A DNA stretch of 64,000 nucleotides from Lumbricus terrestris (Eukaryota; Annelida; Clitellata; Crassiclitellata; Lumbricidae). Within the stretch, counting starts at the first letter, position 1, and every line of letters starts with the position of its first letter. Shown here piece by piece: positions 9,525-21,616 of this stretch. Position numbers and translations under genes: made by a program. The stretch covers positions 18,442,149 through 18,506,148 of the forward strand of contig OX457052.1 in the NCBI GenBank assembly GCA_949752735.1, in the 5' to 3' direction. The notes beneath the pieces were generated by a model. It did no database searches, had not been told where the DNA came from, and saw only the letters and a program-made list of their open reading frames with translations.

Positions 9525-9692
9525 GAAGGTTGCAAGTTCGAATCCACCTCAAGCCACTGCGTAGGGACCCTGAGCAAGTCCCTCACTCATAATCACTCAT
9601 GCGCTTTTGCGTGAAACTCCGATTTAGTGCCCACGCTGTAGTCTGGAGCGCCTCTGAAGAGCTTTCTTGAAGGGACACTATAACAAGTGCTT
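9525..9692 (+). repeat. SINE-1 copy 1 (5'-truncated, tRNA-headed family)
   Basis: Starts at the B-box side (GTTCGAATCCACCTCAAG), continues with the shared body (tagggacc..gagcaagtccctcactc..aaactccgat..) and ends gagcgcctctga..cttgaagggacactataacaag. It directly follows the LINE tail. Confidence 0.85.
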
Positions 9693-9787
9693 ATACATAC
9701 ATACATACATACATACATACATACATACATACATACATACACACACACATACATACATACATACATACATACATACATACATACATA
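9693..9787 (+). repeat. (CATA)n tail of SINE-1 copy 1
   Basis: About 24 CATA units with a short ACAC interruption. Other SINE-1 copies also end in CATA or related short repeats, so this is an expanded SINE tail. Confidence 0.85.
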
Positions 9788-10450
9788 AAAAACAACAAAT
9801 GAACCATTGTTAGTTTGTTCAAACAAACCATTTGGTCTATGATTGGCGCCCAGTGTTCAAAGACACTCCCTGCAACCTGCATTTTTGCTCAATTATACTA
9901 TTATATTGCTCAATGGGTAATAGCTACAAATAGCTATGACAAATGCCTATGCAACGGCTAGTAACTTCACAATAAATATATGCGTGTGCGTGAGCGTGTG
10001 TGTGGGCGTGCGTGTGAGCGTGTGTGTTTCTACAATACAAAACACAAAGCTAGAAAAGACAATGGCCAAAAATTAAGTCGTACTATATAGATATTGTAAA
10101 TAATTAGAAATTCCAACCTTACATAAATACGCCTGATGCTAGAACTATTGATGCAATCAATACATGTAAATTTGAAATAGTAGCAGCTGTTTGAGTGAAG
10201 CCGAAAGTTTATATGATCTACCACAATAAGTTTAATTGTATAACTGCACAGCATGGAGAGAAACAGACACAGATGAGCACTTTCATTTATTCATAATTAA
10301 TTAACTTTTGTTCTCATTTTATCTTTCACGGTCACGTAATGAACTGGCAATTAAATTAGACAGGAAAATGACCCAAACATGTAATTTCAGCATAAGTAAT
10401 GGAAGGACAGTGGGGCAAACTTGTCAGCCAAAATGAACGTATGCATGCAT
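9788..10450. other. Intergenic, GTGTGCG patch only
   Basis: A short alternating purine/pyrimidine patch (tgcgtgtgcgtgagcgtg) lies at about 9980-10027. Nothing else is recognised. Confidence 0.5.
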
Positions 10451-10645
10451 GAGCACTTGCTATATAGCACCTTTATTACTACTCAGAGGCGCTCCCGACT
10501 ACAATGCGGACAATGAATCCGAGTTTCACGACGAAGCGCATGAGCAACTGCGAGTGAAGGACTTGCTCAGGTACTTAAGGTGGATTCGAACCTTCAACCT
10601 TCCGGCTCCAAAGCACCGAACATACCCCTACACCATCGCACCCCA
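10451..10645 (-). repeat. SINE-1 copy 2
   Basis: The reverse complement shows the full head (GGGGTGCGATGGTGTAGGGG, then B box GGTTCGAATCCACC) and the body ending GAGCGCCTCTGAGTAG. The promoter boxes are near the high-coordinate end. The open frame across it is an artefact of the SINE. Confidence 0.88.
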
Positions 10646-11139
10646 CAAAATGGATATTGAAGACGATGATGATGATGATAATCCTGAAAGAGCTGAAGAT
10701 ACTTATTTTAGCAAAGACCAGACGAAAATGAGCAACAAAAAAAGCACTTGGTAAAGCCTTCTAACATTGACCCACGCCACCATAAAAAATGTACCATCGA
10801 CCGAAATAGATCAACATAAAAACAGGTCAGAGAGTGGTCAGGTGCCTCAAGGCCTTGCGGGTCGCACACAATTCAAGCCAAACAATAAACCCTTCCACTC
10901 CTTTGTTTCGCAGTGAATAAACACTAAGCCCCGCTGCACTGGACCTCTCAGCAATTTTCTTCCCCCCTGTAAATCACTCAAACATCACCAAGCATAAATA
11001 AAAATCATCAGACACGGGCGCACTTAACCTGTGTTGAAACCTACCTTAATGTATCATGAAAATATATCAAGCGACAAGGAACTCTTACAGCATGCACAAG
11101 AAAATTAAGACTAAATCAATTTACTGCAGAGCATGGTGC
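10646..11139. other. Intergenic, no recognised feature
   Basis: Contains a short GATGATGATGATGATAA run (about 10665-10680). No gene or repeat family recognised. Confidence 0.4.
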
Positions 11140-11147
11140 ATGGAAAT

Positions 11148-11315
11148 CAGTGGTGTAGTGGGGCGGGGACGCGGGGGGACGCCGTCCCCCCACTTTTTGC
11201 AAAATTCTTGCAAGATTGCACTTTTTGCTACAGTTTCTACTTCAATTTTCCAGGCGTCCCCCCCACTTCAATTTCCAGGCGTCCCCCCACTTCATTTTTT
11301 AGGACTACACCACTG
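11148..11315. mobile_element. hAT-type MITE, 168 bp, TSD ATGGAAAT
   Basis: Ends are CAGTGGTGTAG and CTACACCACTG (11-bp inverted). They are flanked on both sides by the 8-bp direct repeat ATGGAAAT (11140-11147 and 11316-11323). The interior has short inverted GGGGGGACGCC/GGCGTCCCCCC blocks. No coding. Confidence 0.93.
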
Positions 11316-11547
11316 ATGGAAATATTAAAATATGTATTTCATGCATACATTCATTCAATCATTCACTCATTCATTCATTTAAGAGATTTAAATTGTGCCC
11401 CTTCAAGATTTTGTATATCAGGAGCGTTTCCGACCCAATTCCGGCAAAAGAGTACCGTAAATAATTATTTTATTAACTTAAACACTACATCTCCTATGAT
11501 CAAAAGTATGCTACAGCGGATATATTTAGGCCTACTAGCGGTACAAT

Positions 11548-12423
11548 TAGGGCTGCCAACCGTCCCGGATTCGCCGGGACAGTCCCGGAATCGGCCCTGA
11601 GCGTCCCGTGTCCCGGATTGATCTCAAATTGTCCCGGAATTTGGTCTAGAGGTCCACTTAGCACAATTGCTGTTCCTATATTAATTTTTGCCTACTATAT
11701 AAACTCAATAATTTTTTACGATGATTTTGCGTTCTGCTCTCTATATCAGACTTACACATTACCGGTACGTTGTTGGCTGAACATCGCCTCATTCGCCTGT
11801 TGTAGTTGTCAAAACTTTACAAACCACTGACACTCGGTTTTCACTTTTGCATATTCTGTCCATTTTTAATAGCCTACTTTTTCCGAGAGAGTATTCAGCA
11901 TTATGAACGATCTGTTGTCTAATAATCGCAATTCCCTGAGAGCACAGAGAGTTCACCGAGAGTTCACCGATCTTATTAAAGCAGAACTGGTGCTTAATAT
12001 AAATTTTAGCATGTATTGATTTCTACAACTTCGTGCCCAGTGTTCTGGAACTGTTTAAAGCACAGAAGTAGGCTAAGCTTATAAATTGAAGATAAATTCT
12101 GTTCTCCAGTCTCAGGCCTATGGGCCTACGATAGGTTTACCTGCGAACTTCCCTCAATTTGGGTCCATAAGTCTTACTCTGATAGGCCTATGTGACTGGA
12201 GTTTGAAATGATGTCTTCTTGAAGTTGGTTCTTGTATAAAATTCAGGCTACTTGGCTTTTGATGATTTATCTGAAATTATTAAGTTTTTTTTAGTACATT
12301 GTAGATCCTATACTGGGCTGACACAACATTTGTTACATTATGGGTTTCTGTGGATTGCCTAAATTGGTAATGGCACATCAATTCGGCGTCCCGGAATGGC
12401 AAAATCAAAAGTTGGCAGCCCTA
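11548..12423. mobile_element. Non-autonomous hAT element, 876 bp
   Basis: Inverted ends TAGGGCTGCCAAC and GTTGGCAGCCCTA. The flanks are GGTACAAT (left) and GGTAGAAT (right), an 8-bp duplication with one difference. Near the left end 'tcccgga' repeats several times, and CCCGGAATGGCAAAA is near the right end. No transposase frame remains. Confidence 0.88.
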
Positions 12424-12431
12424 GGTAGAAT

Positions 12432-14040
12432 AGTTCCATGGTAGTGTATTATCAACCGCATACATGTATTATATATAAACATAAATCCCTGTAATGAATG
12501 GATGAATGAATGAATGAGTCTGAATATGTATTTGAGGAGCACCCATTGTGTTTTCATGCACTGCCTTTATCACTGATTAGATTCTCTTCTCACGTTTGCT
12601 GCTTTCAACTGTTTAAAAATTGTCTTGCGTATGATCGTTTGGGAGCAATAAAAAATGTGTATGCTGCCCTTCATAAACCATGAAAAGCTTGCGCAATAAA
12701 TAATAATAACCCCTCCCCAAAGAAAGAGTGCAAATGTATATATTAGTAGAGAAGAAAACAGAAGAAAAACCAAAACGCATCAAAGTCAAAGCAAAAGATA
12801 GTGAATAACAAAGAGTCTATAGTGACTATTAAAACTGAACTCCACTGCCTTGATCAACATGCAGTGCTCTGCATACGCAGTATACTCCCCTACGGACTAA
12901 CTCTGATGCGTAGAAATAGAAGCATATGCAACCACCAAGATCACCACCCAGATAAGAACCACCAATAGGATCTGAATAACCGGCATTTTTAAAGACCATC
13001 ATCAGCATAGTTATCACACACTGAATAACAAGAAAACAGACCTGCCACCAGCGTTTGTTTATATAACTACTGCAACCAAAGATTTGTTATTACCAGCAAA
13101 CTTATAGGAACCAGCAACATTGACATAATTGCCAACCATTAAGATTCACAAAATAATTACACCTAGTAGAAAAACAACCTGTAGAATTACACATGGTGGC
13201 ATAAATTATATTCAATACCAGTAGAGAAACAACATTGCACATACTTAGCAGAATAAAATACCAGTTGAATTACAAAGGACAGACTTAAGACTTAACTTAG
13301 GCCTAACCATCCACAGAATAAACCGCCAATAGAATATAATTAGCACTAAATTAGATTCATCATTATCTTGTAGATAACAACACCCCACAGCCTTTTTAAA
13401 TAACAATAGCTGAGAACCTACCAGATAACAACGAAATAAAGATATCAGATAGAGCTATAAACTGATCATTATAGCTCGTTGTGTGTAGGTTTAGGGCGCA
13501 TCTCTCCCTCCGGTGAGTGACAATTACACACCATAACTTTTTATGGCCTTTGCAATAGGAAGAGATCTGGCAAACCAAACAAGCGGGATAGAACTAGAGT
13601 CAGCTGGAGAAACAGTCCGAGGTGTTTACACAGAGTATTATTCACTGCAGCTCTCAGGAAGATACTATTACGACATGTTCGGCGGTGTTATCCAATACTA
13701 AAAGTGCAAGGAATTCGCCCTAACGACCCGACCAGTACTTTTCAACTATAGGCGCTTGTTGTGGGCTACCCCTCTTCAGGAGCAGACAATTTGTTTGCGC
13801 TGTTTAGAAGAGTGCTGTGTCATTATGCATGGGTGTTTCACTGTGCAGTCACTAGAGGACGCCTCTTGCCAGTAATGGAAGTAAAACTGCCGCCATCCTC
13901 ACAATAATAATAATACTACTAATAATCAATCGTTTACTGATTAAAACTGACAAGTACTCAGTAAGATTATATGATATAGGCTACATGTACCGGTAGTACA
14001 AACAGAATGATGGTAACAAGTTATCTTAAGACTCTCCTCT
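12432..14040. other. Intergenic, mostly unrecognised
   Basis: Contains a short GAATGAATG run (12495-12518). From 13050 to 13400 there are loose repetitions of 'accagtagaa' and 'accagcaa' phrases, possibly a decayed array. No exon with splice sites was found. Confidence 0.4.
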
Positions 14041-14045
14041 TTAGC

Positions 14046-14130
14046 CGTGGTTGGGTCGGGAGCGCTTCTGAGTAGATACTCTTGAAGAGGCGCTATATAA
14101 ATGTCTGAAATGAATGAATGAATGAAGTTC
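14046..14130 (+). repeat. LINE 3' end remnant with (TGAA)n tail
   Basis: gggtcgggagcgcttctgag..cttgaagaggcgctatataaat is followed by gaatgaatgaatg. The same terminal segment follows the LINE ORF fragment at 9490-9530 and precedes the TGAA array at 41700. Confidence 0.75.
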
Positions 14131-14670
14131 AACAGTAGTCGAATTTGACTGTTTGGCAGACTGCACTGTGTCGCATCCTACCACTCATTATATACGATCG
14201 GTCCTATATAGGAAACTGAAAGCTGAGCCACCCCTATGGACTACTAGGGTATCAAACTTTTGATCCTTGCACCACCCTGTCATTATTCAACTATCTCCCC
14301 TCTCAACTCAATCATAGAATCTATTGCTTAGCAAGGATATTCTTCATATACTATGTTTAATATCTGTTTACTAGATTTAAGCTATTGGTCATAATTTGTT
14401 TTGAATTTTTAAGTCTGTTTGCCATTTCGTTTCTGTTTGTTTTCATTCCACGTATGACATGTTGTTCTTTGCACTGTTTTACAACAGCCAAATGCTATTG
14501 AGAAAGGAAGGGTAAATCCAGCCTCAGCGGGTTCATACGACCTTTTTGGATTGATCCTTTGACTTATGCACCAATCACTCGAAACTTGTACTGATTGGCA
14601 CTGTTATTTTGTTTTTGGTTGATGCTTTGTCAATAAACGGCCACTACTATACTGCTTAGAAGAGCAGATT
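14131..14670. other. Intergenic, no recognised feature
   Basis: AT-rich unique-looking sequence; nothing supported. Confidence 0.4.
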
Positions 14671-14890
14671 GACTGACTAGGAGAAATATTTAGAGAGAAG
14701 CAAGTATAGGCAGACAGAACCACAGACACACAGGAAGGGAGAAACGCAGAGATAAGACAAATATAGACAGATCCAGTTTTGACTGACTATGAGAAATATT
14801 TAGAGAGAAGCAAGTATAGGCAGACAGAACCACAGACACACAGGAAGGGAGAAACGCAGAGATAAGACAAATATAGACAGATCCAGTTTT
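14671..14890. repeat. Tandem duplication, 2 x 110 bp
   Basis: 14671-14780 and 14781-14890 are near-identical (GACTGACTAG/T start, ATCCAGTTTT end). The high identity implies a recent duplication. Confidence 0.93.
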
Positions 14891-15155
14891 GAGTATATAT
14901 GTACCTATCCCAGGTATCCCTGCAGCTCCTGAAAAACCGCAAGTTTAAGTACCCTACTACATTACATTACCGAAATGTATAATTCCTGCATGCCACTGAT
15001 CTTCTACCTAGTTCTCACTTTCCGTGAGGGGGGAAACATCCAAATTGATTTGAGATTTAAAATCTCCAATATCAGCCTACTCTCTACTCACTAATCTCAT
15101 GGTCCAATCATTACTAAGTCTTGTTCTCATCATGTTGAGCTGTTTTGAAGAAGCA
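14876..15155. repeat. Copy 1 of a ~275-bp duplicated segment (empty site)
   Basis: Runs from 'cagatccagttttgag' through 'tatgtacctatccc' and 'ctgcagctcctg' to 'gagctgttttgaag'. A second copy begins at about 15156, is interrupted at 15183 by a hAT element, and resumes at 16803-17035. This first copy keeps the uninterrupted insertion site. Confidence 0.85.
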
Positions 15156-15182
15156 GCAGATTCAGTTTTGAGTATATGTACC

Positions 15183-16113
15183 CAACATTCCCTCTAAGGC
15201 CAGAAGGTTGCTGCGCGCGGAGCAGATTGTAGCCTACTGAGCAAGCTAAAATATTATCGGAGCATCAAATTTTGGTCAGGACTTTATTTTCAACTGCTTC
15301 TAATTTTTATTATGGCATAGCATGAGGTATTTTATTATCGAATAAAAACCACGTAGACTGATGATAGGCTACCGATAAAAACTTTATTTACAAACAATCA
15401 AATTTCGAATTTATAACTATAGGCTATAGGCCTATAGGTTCCAGAAAAGGGTAGCTGATCATAAACAATAGGCCGCCACATTTTATTTCTGAAATAAATG
15501 TCTATAATTAGTAAATGACATTTCATATGAAGTTTGCAATGATTCGAAAAATAAACAATTGATAAATTGAAAAATTGTTTAGAAAATGCAAGAACACTTT
15601 TAATTAAGTTATAAATTTAAAATGTTCTAATTAGTTACAAGTGCAAAGTAGACTAGCCTTTTTTAGTTCAAGTCCTCTCTCGGATTCTCTCCTCTTTCAA
15701 ACAAGATCAAATAAACGTATCGCCTCTTATGAAAACCTTATAATTATTTTTCTCTTCAGATTTTGTTGTTTTTCCGATAATTGTATCCAGGTCAAATGTT
15801 TGTCCACCTCCACTCGTCAGATAAAATTAATCCTCATCAGCGTGCCCAAGGGATTCACTTCAAGTCGATTTAGTTGGTTCAAGGCTATGAATCTACAGGC
15901 AGCTCTTTTCCTCGGCATGATTTTCCCGCTTAGATGACTTAGACAATGACATTTTTTACTGACTGACATTATTTTCTTGCTGACTGCTAGGAAACTGAGC
16001 CAGCAATGAGAAATATGATCTTTCGAGACAGACTAACGCTGCGCAGAACAAGTAGCCTACGAATGGAGAGAGAAGACGAAGCTTACACTGGACATCTACG
16101 AGGCTCATGCTGC

Positions 16114-16152
<39 letters not shown>

Positions 16153-16794
16153 GTGATGATGGTGAGGGGGACAGCAAGGGATGTAGATTCTGCGGCCCAG
16201 CAAACCTACAGGAGAGGGATTGGTGAATGAGATTCAGAGTTGGTAATTAATCCCTCGAGCTACTGATAAGAATCAGCGAGGAGCAGATTATATACATCCT
16301 TACACGACCAGGCAAACCTGCTGTAACAGAAGAGGGGTCGGAGAATGCGATTTGGAGTTTGGCTGAGCCCAAGATTCTTAATTACACCAATGCTTGAATG
16401 GTCATAGGCTAGCTGAGTCTCACAGGACATTCACCATGCAGTGACACTTGTAGTCTTGTATATACATACATGTATATATCGTGTAAGACAGGTGCCAACA
16501 GAGAGCTACTCGGGAGGGGGAGGGGGGTGTCAACTCAATTGATGGATTTGTACACAAGCTGAACGAATGCCAAATAATCATGTCGTTAAGACAAGCATTC
16601 AACCATTACCACCTGCTTAGAACTGGGTCTTCGTACTTTGTAGCAATACGAAATCGGTGTCCTAGTAGTTAGATTATCAAGTACAATTGCAAGAATGAAC
16701 GAATGAAATTATCTGCGCTGGTAAAACACTTTGTGCGCCGAACGATTAAAGCAACTGCGCGCGCGCGCACGCGCGCACCTTACAGGGAACGTTG
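15183..16794 (-). mobile_element. hAT element copy A, 1612 bp, TSD TATGTACC
   Basis: Ends are CAACATTCCCTCTAAGG and CCTTACAGGGAACGTTG (inverted, 15/17 match). Flanks are TATGTACC on both sides (15175-15182, 16795-16802). On the minus strand an ATG at 15952 opens MSLSK, as in many hAT transposases, but the frame soon stops. A related inverted copy is at 23222-24048. The interior holds an (ATG)n run at 16112-16150. Transposase is not functional. Confidence 0.9.
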
Positions 16795-16802
16795 TATGTA
16801 CC

Positions 16803-17035
16803 TATCCCTGCAGCTCCTGGAAACCGCAAGTTTAAGTACCCTACTACATTACATTACCGAAATGTATAATTCGCGCATGCCACTGATCTTCTACCTAGTT
16901 CTCACTTTCTGAGAGGGGAAGCATCCAAATTAATATGAGATTTAAAATCTCCAATATCGGCCTACTCTCTACTCCCTAATCTCAAGGTCTAAATGTTACT
17001 TGTTCTCATCTCTCCATGCATTAAGCTGTTTTGTA
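16803..17035. repeat. Copy 2 of the ~275-bp duplicated segment (right part)
   Basis: tatccctgcagctcctgg..accgcaagtttaagtaccc..ctgttttg matches 14908-15148 closely. The left part of this copy is at 15156-15182, on the other side of the hAT element. Confidence 0.9.
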
Positions 17036-17350
17036 AGGTACCTTAGTAATGACTGTGTCACGGCACCATACAAATTGTCGTAACTATTAATAATTACTAT
17101 TAACAAAGCCTAACTAAAGTTAGGCACGATTGATAATTTGGAAGTCGTCATCATCATAAACAAAACACTTACATCAATGCGCCAACAACGATCTTGCCAC
17201 AACGAGGAATCACACGCAGCCAAAAAACCGTATAACTAAATCCAAACACGCGCACCACTGTCAGATCCAGGCTCTCCGATCATGTCGCATTACAGAAAAT
17301 CACGATTGCTTATAAAGGAAAGCGATCAGAATAAGAACAGTCAGAGACGT
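17036..17350. other. Intergenic, no recognised feature
   Basis: Unique-looking sequence between two transposon-derived blocks; no gene supported. Confidence 0.4.
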
Positions 17351-17360
17351 GCCAGGAAAC

Positions 17361-17643
17361 CATGGGCGGAGACCTAGGGGGGGACGGTCCCCCCAATAAA
17401 AGTGTTGGGGGGACGGCCCATGCATTTGTCCCCCCCAATGTTTGAGCGTCAAGACTTTTATTTGGCGGCAAAATAGAAAATTTCGAGATTTTGGCCGGAT
17501 GACTAAAAAAAAAATAAAGGTCATCAACTTTTTTGGCGGCGAAAATAACTTTTTTCCCGAGATTTCGCCGGTCGTCAGAAATTTTTCTGAAAATCTCGCG
17601 TCTTTTCGTCCCCCCCAATTCTCGGCCCAGGTCTCCGCCTATG
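17361..17643. mobile_element. hAT-type MITE, 283 bp, TSD CAGGAAAC
   Basis: Inverted ends CATGGGCGGAGACCT and AGGTCTCCGCCTATG. The direct repeat CAGGAAAC occurs at 17353-17360 and 17644-17651. The interior carries the 'gatgactaaaaa..aggtcatc' palindromic module seen in other MITEs here. Confidence 0.93.
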
Positions 17644-17970
17644 CAGGAAACAGCCACAAAAACACATGGCTCACGCAAAACGCAGACAAGGTCTGGCGTG
17701 TGTATGAACGTCGGATAACAATAATAATATTATATTGGGAAAATCTCTAAACCGTTGCACGAAAGCAACACGTGATACACTAAAAAGCGCCGAGCCTAAT
17801 CCATCGTCCTGGAAAAGACATTGATTGGCGACGACGACGATGACGACGACGACGTGGGATGTATTATTTCTGCTTAACAGGCACGTCAGGTCTTTAGACA
17901 AAGCACGGCAGCGCCTTCTGGTTGCCATCCTGTTGCACCATTGCACTCTGCAGGCAACGAACGAGTATAG

Positions 17971-18408
17971 GCAACATTGGCAACGCAACCAATGCGTGCA
18001 AGTATACTAGGCAACATTGACAACGCAACCAATGCGTGCAAGTATACTAGGCAACATTGGCAACGCAACCAATGCGTGCAAGTATACTAGGCAACATTGA
18101 CAACGCAACCAATGCGTGCAAGTATACTAGGCAACATTGACAACGCAACCAATGCGTGCAAGTATACTAGGCAACATTGGCAACGCAACCAATGCGTGCA
18201 AGTATACTAGGCAACATTGACAACGCAACCAATGCGTGCAAGTATACTAGGCAACATTGACAACGCAACCAATGCGTGCAAGTATACTAGGCAACATTGA
18301 CAACGCAACCAATGCGTGCAAGTATACTAGGCAACATTGACAACGCAATCAATGCGTGCAAGTATACTAGGCAACATTGACAACGCAATCAATGCATGCA
18401 AGTATACG
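17971..18408. repeat. 40-bp minisatellite, 11 copies
   Basis: The unit begins GCAACATTGRCAACGCAACC; copies start every 40 bp from 17971 to 18371. The only frequent variant is G/A in the TTGGC/TTGAC position; the last two units share a CAATC change. Homogeneous and therefore young. Confidence 0.96.
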
Positions 18409-18784
18409 GAATCCAACATGAACTGGCCATGAATATAATGTTCATCAAAATAAGGTGAACCTCAGAGGGAGGCAGTTCGTTTCAACACACGTATAATTTT
18501 TTTCTTCTCTCTGAAAGAGCAACCGAGAGAAGAAATGCTTCTGAAATTGGGCCTACATGAAAAATGCAGTAGCCTACGCTTAAGTGCTATAAGAATGAAA
18601 ACATAAGAATAAGAATACAGCTGGAATCAATCTGGACTGATTACTGAAATGCTACGAAATGAGATTCATGAATGCAGTACTAAAAGGTTAAGCGATTGTA
18701 AAGACGTAAATCAAGAATTTTTGGTTAGAACCGTCAAGGCAGTGAGCATGACATGCACCACAAAAAAAGCAGTTGACAAACTAC

Positions 18785-19010
18785 AATACATTCAAATAAA
18801 CAACAATGCATTTGAAAAAATGACAATGCAATCGACAGAAACAATGCATCTGACAAAACAACAATGCATCTTTTTAAAAAAAACTGAAATTGACAAGATG
18901 ACAATGCATTTGACATGACAATGCATTTGATAAGATGACAATGACGCATATGACAGCAAAATGCCAATGCACGTGACAAACAATAATGCAAATGACAAAC
19001 TAACGTGCAG
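18785..19010. repeat. Degenerate ATGCAT/TGACA repeat array
   Basis: About a dozen loosely spaced units of the type AACAATGCATTTGACAA. Spacing is irregular (about 15-25 bp). The open frames across it are low-complexity. Confidence 0.65.
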
Positions 19011-19600
19011 AAGACCTGTCAATTTTTTTGCAGACAACATGCATGTATGGATGCTATGACCTCTATTATAGTCGTCGTATCCTACTTTCCCTGAATTTGG
19101 CCGCATAATTAACTGGATACGAAACTAAATTATGTGGAACATGAATAAAATAATTGTAAATCGCCTTTGGATTGAGGAGTGCACTGTGCACAATATTCCA
19201 GTGTCTAGCAGGCTGAACTGAGAGGGACACACACAGTCCGGGGGGGGGGGGGTAATACCCAGAGGGATAATGTCCATTTCCCCCACACAGTAGCTGGTTG
19301 TGTGGAGCATTCTCTGTAACGAGTTGAGTATGGTTTGAACATTCTCTGGCTCTATTTATGTGTGGAGGCCTTAAACTCCACCCTCAAATGCTCAGCTCCA
19401 TGACTCACAATTGGTGCATAATAAACATAAACATAATGATGATTGATGATGACTCAGAGACCAGCACAGGTTAAAATCCCCTTCCCCACCTCCGGGGTAT
19501 GAACATCTATCAAATTGCTACTCTGCTTGCATCCCAGCAATGAAATGACTACACGTCGGTATACTACTATTCGTGGGAACAGACGACACAGTTTGCCAGT
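19011..19600. other. Intergenic with G13 run
   Basis: A homopolymer of G at about 19240-19252. No supported gene. Confidence 0.4.
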
Positions 19601-19608
19601 CCCAAGAC

Positions 19609-19880
19609 CATGGGCGTCCGCAGCGGGGCGCAAGGGGGCGCACTTGCGCCCCTCTGGATTTTTCGCATAATTGCAGATAAATGTTGATTATTTGGTTTTG
19701 ATTGTTACAAAGCGACAATGAATGTCTATGATTTTTCGCATGCTGGTTCCGTGACAGCTGATCGACAGGGAGCCAGCGTCGAAGGTGGAGCGATCTGTTG
19801 CTTTCGACAACCTATTTAACCTCTGTGACAATTATTTGCAAGTTTGCGCCCCCCTAGAAAAATTCCTGCGGACGCCCATG
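19609..19880. mobile_element. hAT-type MITE, 272 bp, TSD CCCAAGAC
   Basis: Inverted ends CATGGGCGTCCGCAG and CTGCGGACGCCCATG, 15-bp perfect. The direct repeat CCCAAGAC is at 19601-19608 and 19881-19888. No coding. Confidence 0.95.
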
Positions 19881-20183
19881 CCCAAGACTGGATAAAGGAG
19901 GAGGATGACACTAATCATCTATGAACTGGAAGTGTTGTTAAACAGCAACAAGCCAAGCGACAAAAGAGAGCTGGCCACCTTCGCTCACCCACCCGCAAGG
20001 GAATAGCAAAAGGAGGCTAGTCAAAATCGTGAACATTTCATAACTACGGCTTTCGTTCTAAGTCAGCTCAAGGGAGTATGCTCCTCATCATATGACTATT
20101 AAAAAAGCTAAACCAGTTTATGTAGAAATGTTCACTATCAGTTTCAAAAATCCAGACACTTCAGTTCTAGGTACACCACGTGA

Positions 20184-20539
20184 CAGGGGCGGATACAGAA
20201 ATTTTGGGTAATCTTTGCCAGAAAAAATCTGGTGACCTATTTTTAGTCATTTGGTCGAAATGTCTGGAAAATTTACCAGTTTTCCCTGCCAAAATAATGA
20301 CTGATGACCTTTTTTAAAATTATTAATATTTTTTAGTCATTAGTCATCTGGTCGACGTAATCTCTGAAAGCAATATAGCCTACTATATATGACCTCTTTA
20401 GTGGTCGTATCCTACTTTTCTCTCCCGCTCCATTGATTTAATACCTGTTGAAACCAAACGGGGGGGGGGAGTCCACGTCCTACGCATTTGTTAAATTGAG
20501 GGGCCATGGCCGGATTGGCACCTCCTGGATCCGCCCCTG
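20184..20539. mobile_element. hAT-type MITE, 356 bp, TSD CCACGTGA
   Basis: Ends CAGGGGCGGATACAG and CTGGATCCGCCCCTG; direct repeat CCACGTGA at 20176-20183 and 20540-20547. The interior has the 'gatgacctttttt..ttagtcat' module. Related to the nested element at 61824-62254. Confidence 0.94.
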
Positions 20540-20547
20540 CCACGTGA

Positions 20548-21188
20548 TGTGTTGTATAAAGAAGCCACACATCTGGCAAGTATCATCTCCTCCCTGTACA
20601 GACAAAACCTAAAAGATAAAACACCAAATGTATAGACCAGAACCTCTGGTTTTGTATTGCATAAACATAAGGAACACATGAACACATGCTTCTTATACGA
20701 CTCAAACAGTTTCTAAAAACTTTTGCTGTAAAACTAATTTAAGGCAAAAGCATCCTAACTTTAGAATCGATGCCTGTATTACTTTAACAGAGCATAAAAA
20801 AGACAGTAAAGAATGCCAGACTCATAGTAGGATGGATCCCTTTGGGTACAAATGACTTGAATTCCTTTGGAGATTCCTTGGATGCTTGCCAAGATTCTGA
20901 TCTGCAGTGGGATCAATGTATAAAATCCCATTTTCTCGTGATCTTCATTAACGTTTGGTCGTTAGATAGTGATGATAAATAAATGACCAATGCTAACACT
21001 AATAATAAAAGTCATAATACGACTACTGCTACTGTTGTAGTAGTAGTTACTATTGCTACTGCTGCTGTGACCAAGGCTTTTAATGACTGAGGCTTTTAAT
21101 CAGCAGTGTAAACCAGTCAGCACACACACATAACTGATGCACGTCAAAAGGATACATCACGGATAATTCACATAATCAATTACAGATG
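20548..21188. other. Intergenic, short trinucleotide patches
   Basis: A mixed ACT/GTA/CTG patch lies at 21018-21068. No gene supported. Confidence 0.4.
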
Positions 21189-21196
21189 ATTTCAAC

Positions 21197-21341
21197 CAGG
21201 GCTTAAAGTGTGCCTGGACGGTCATGGACGGCGTCCATGCACTTATTTTAAAATCTGAACGCCGTCCAGCCACTTATTGGCCAGCACACACCAGAAAGGT
21301 AAGGGCGTCCAGGCACTTATTTTTCCACACTTTAGGCACTG
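21197..21341. mobile_element. hAT-type MITE, 145 bp, TSD ATTTCAAC
   Basis: Ends CAGGGCTTAAAGTGTG and CACACTTTAGGCACTG; direct repeat ATTTCAAC at 21189-21196 and 21342-21349. The interior repeats 'ggacggcgtcca' and 'gcacttattt'. A diverged copy is at 57164-57312. Confidence 0.93.
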
Positions 21342-21616
21342 ATTTCAACCATCCTTACTCACGTTTTGCCATCAAGTCATTCCTGTAGGATAACAGCCAG
21401 GAAGTAGTGGAAATAAATCTACCATTATCTGGTTTATATATTTTGTACTTAACACGGCTCTTAAACCTGAAAAAGACAAATTACTCTGAGTGGATCTGGC
21501 ACAGTTCCAAAACAATGTTGGTCCATGTCAAAGTGAATGAACTCTTATGCAACAGCTAGACAAATAAACAGAAACAGACTCTGTAAATCTACATCCCAAC
21601 CCAGCAACCGCCCATG

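Noticed and set aside
17971..18408. CRISPR-like array of regular repeats
   Set aside because: Units are contiguous with no unique spacers, and the host is an animal genome.
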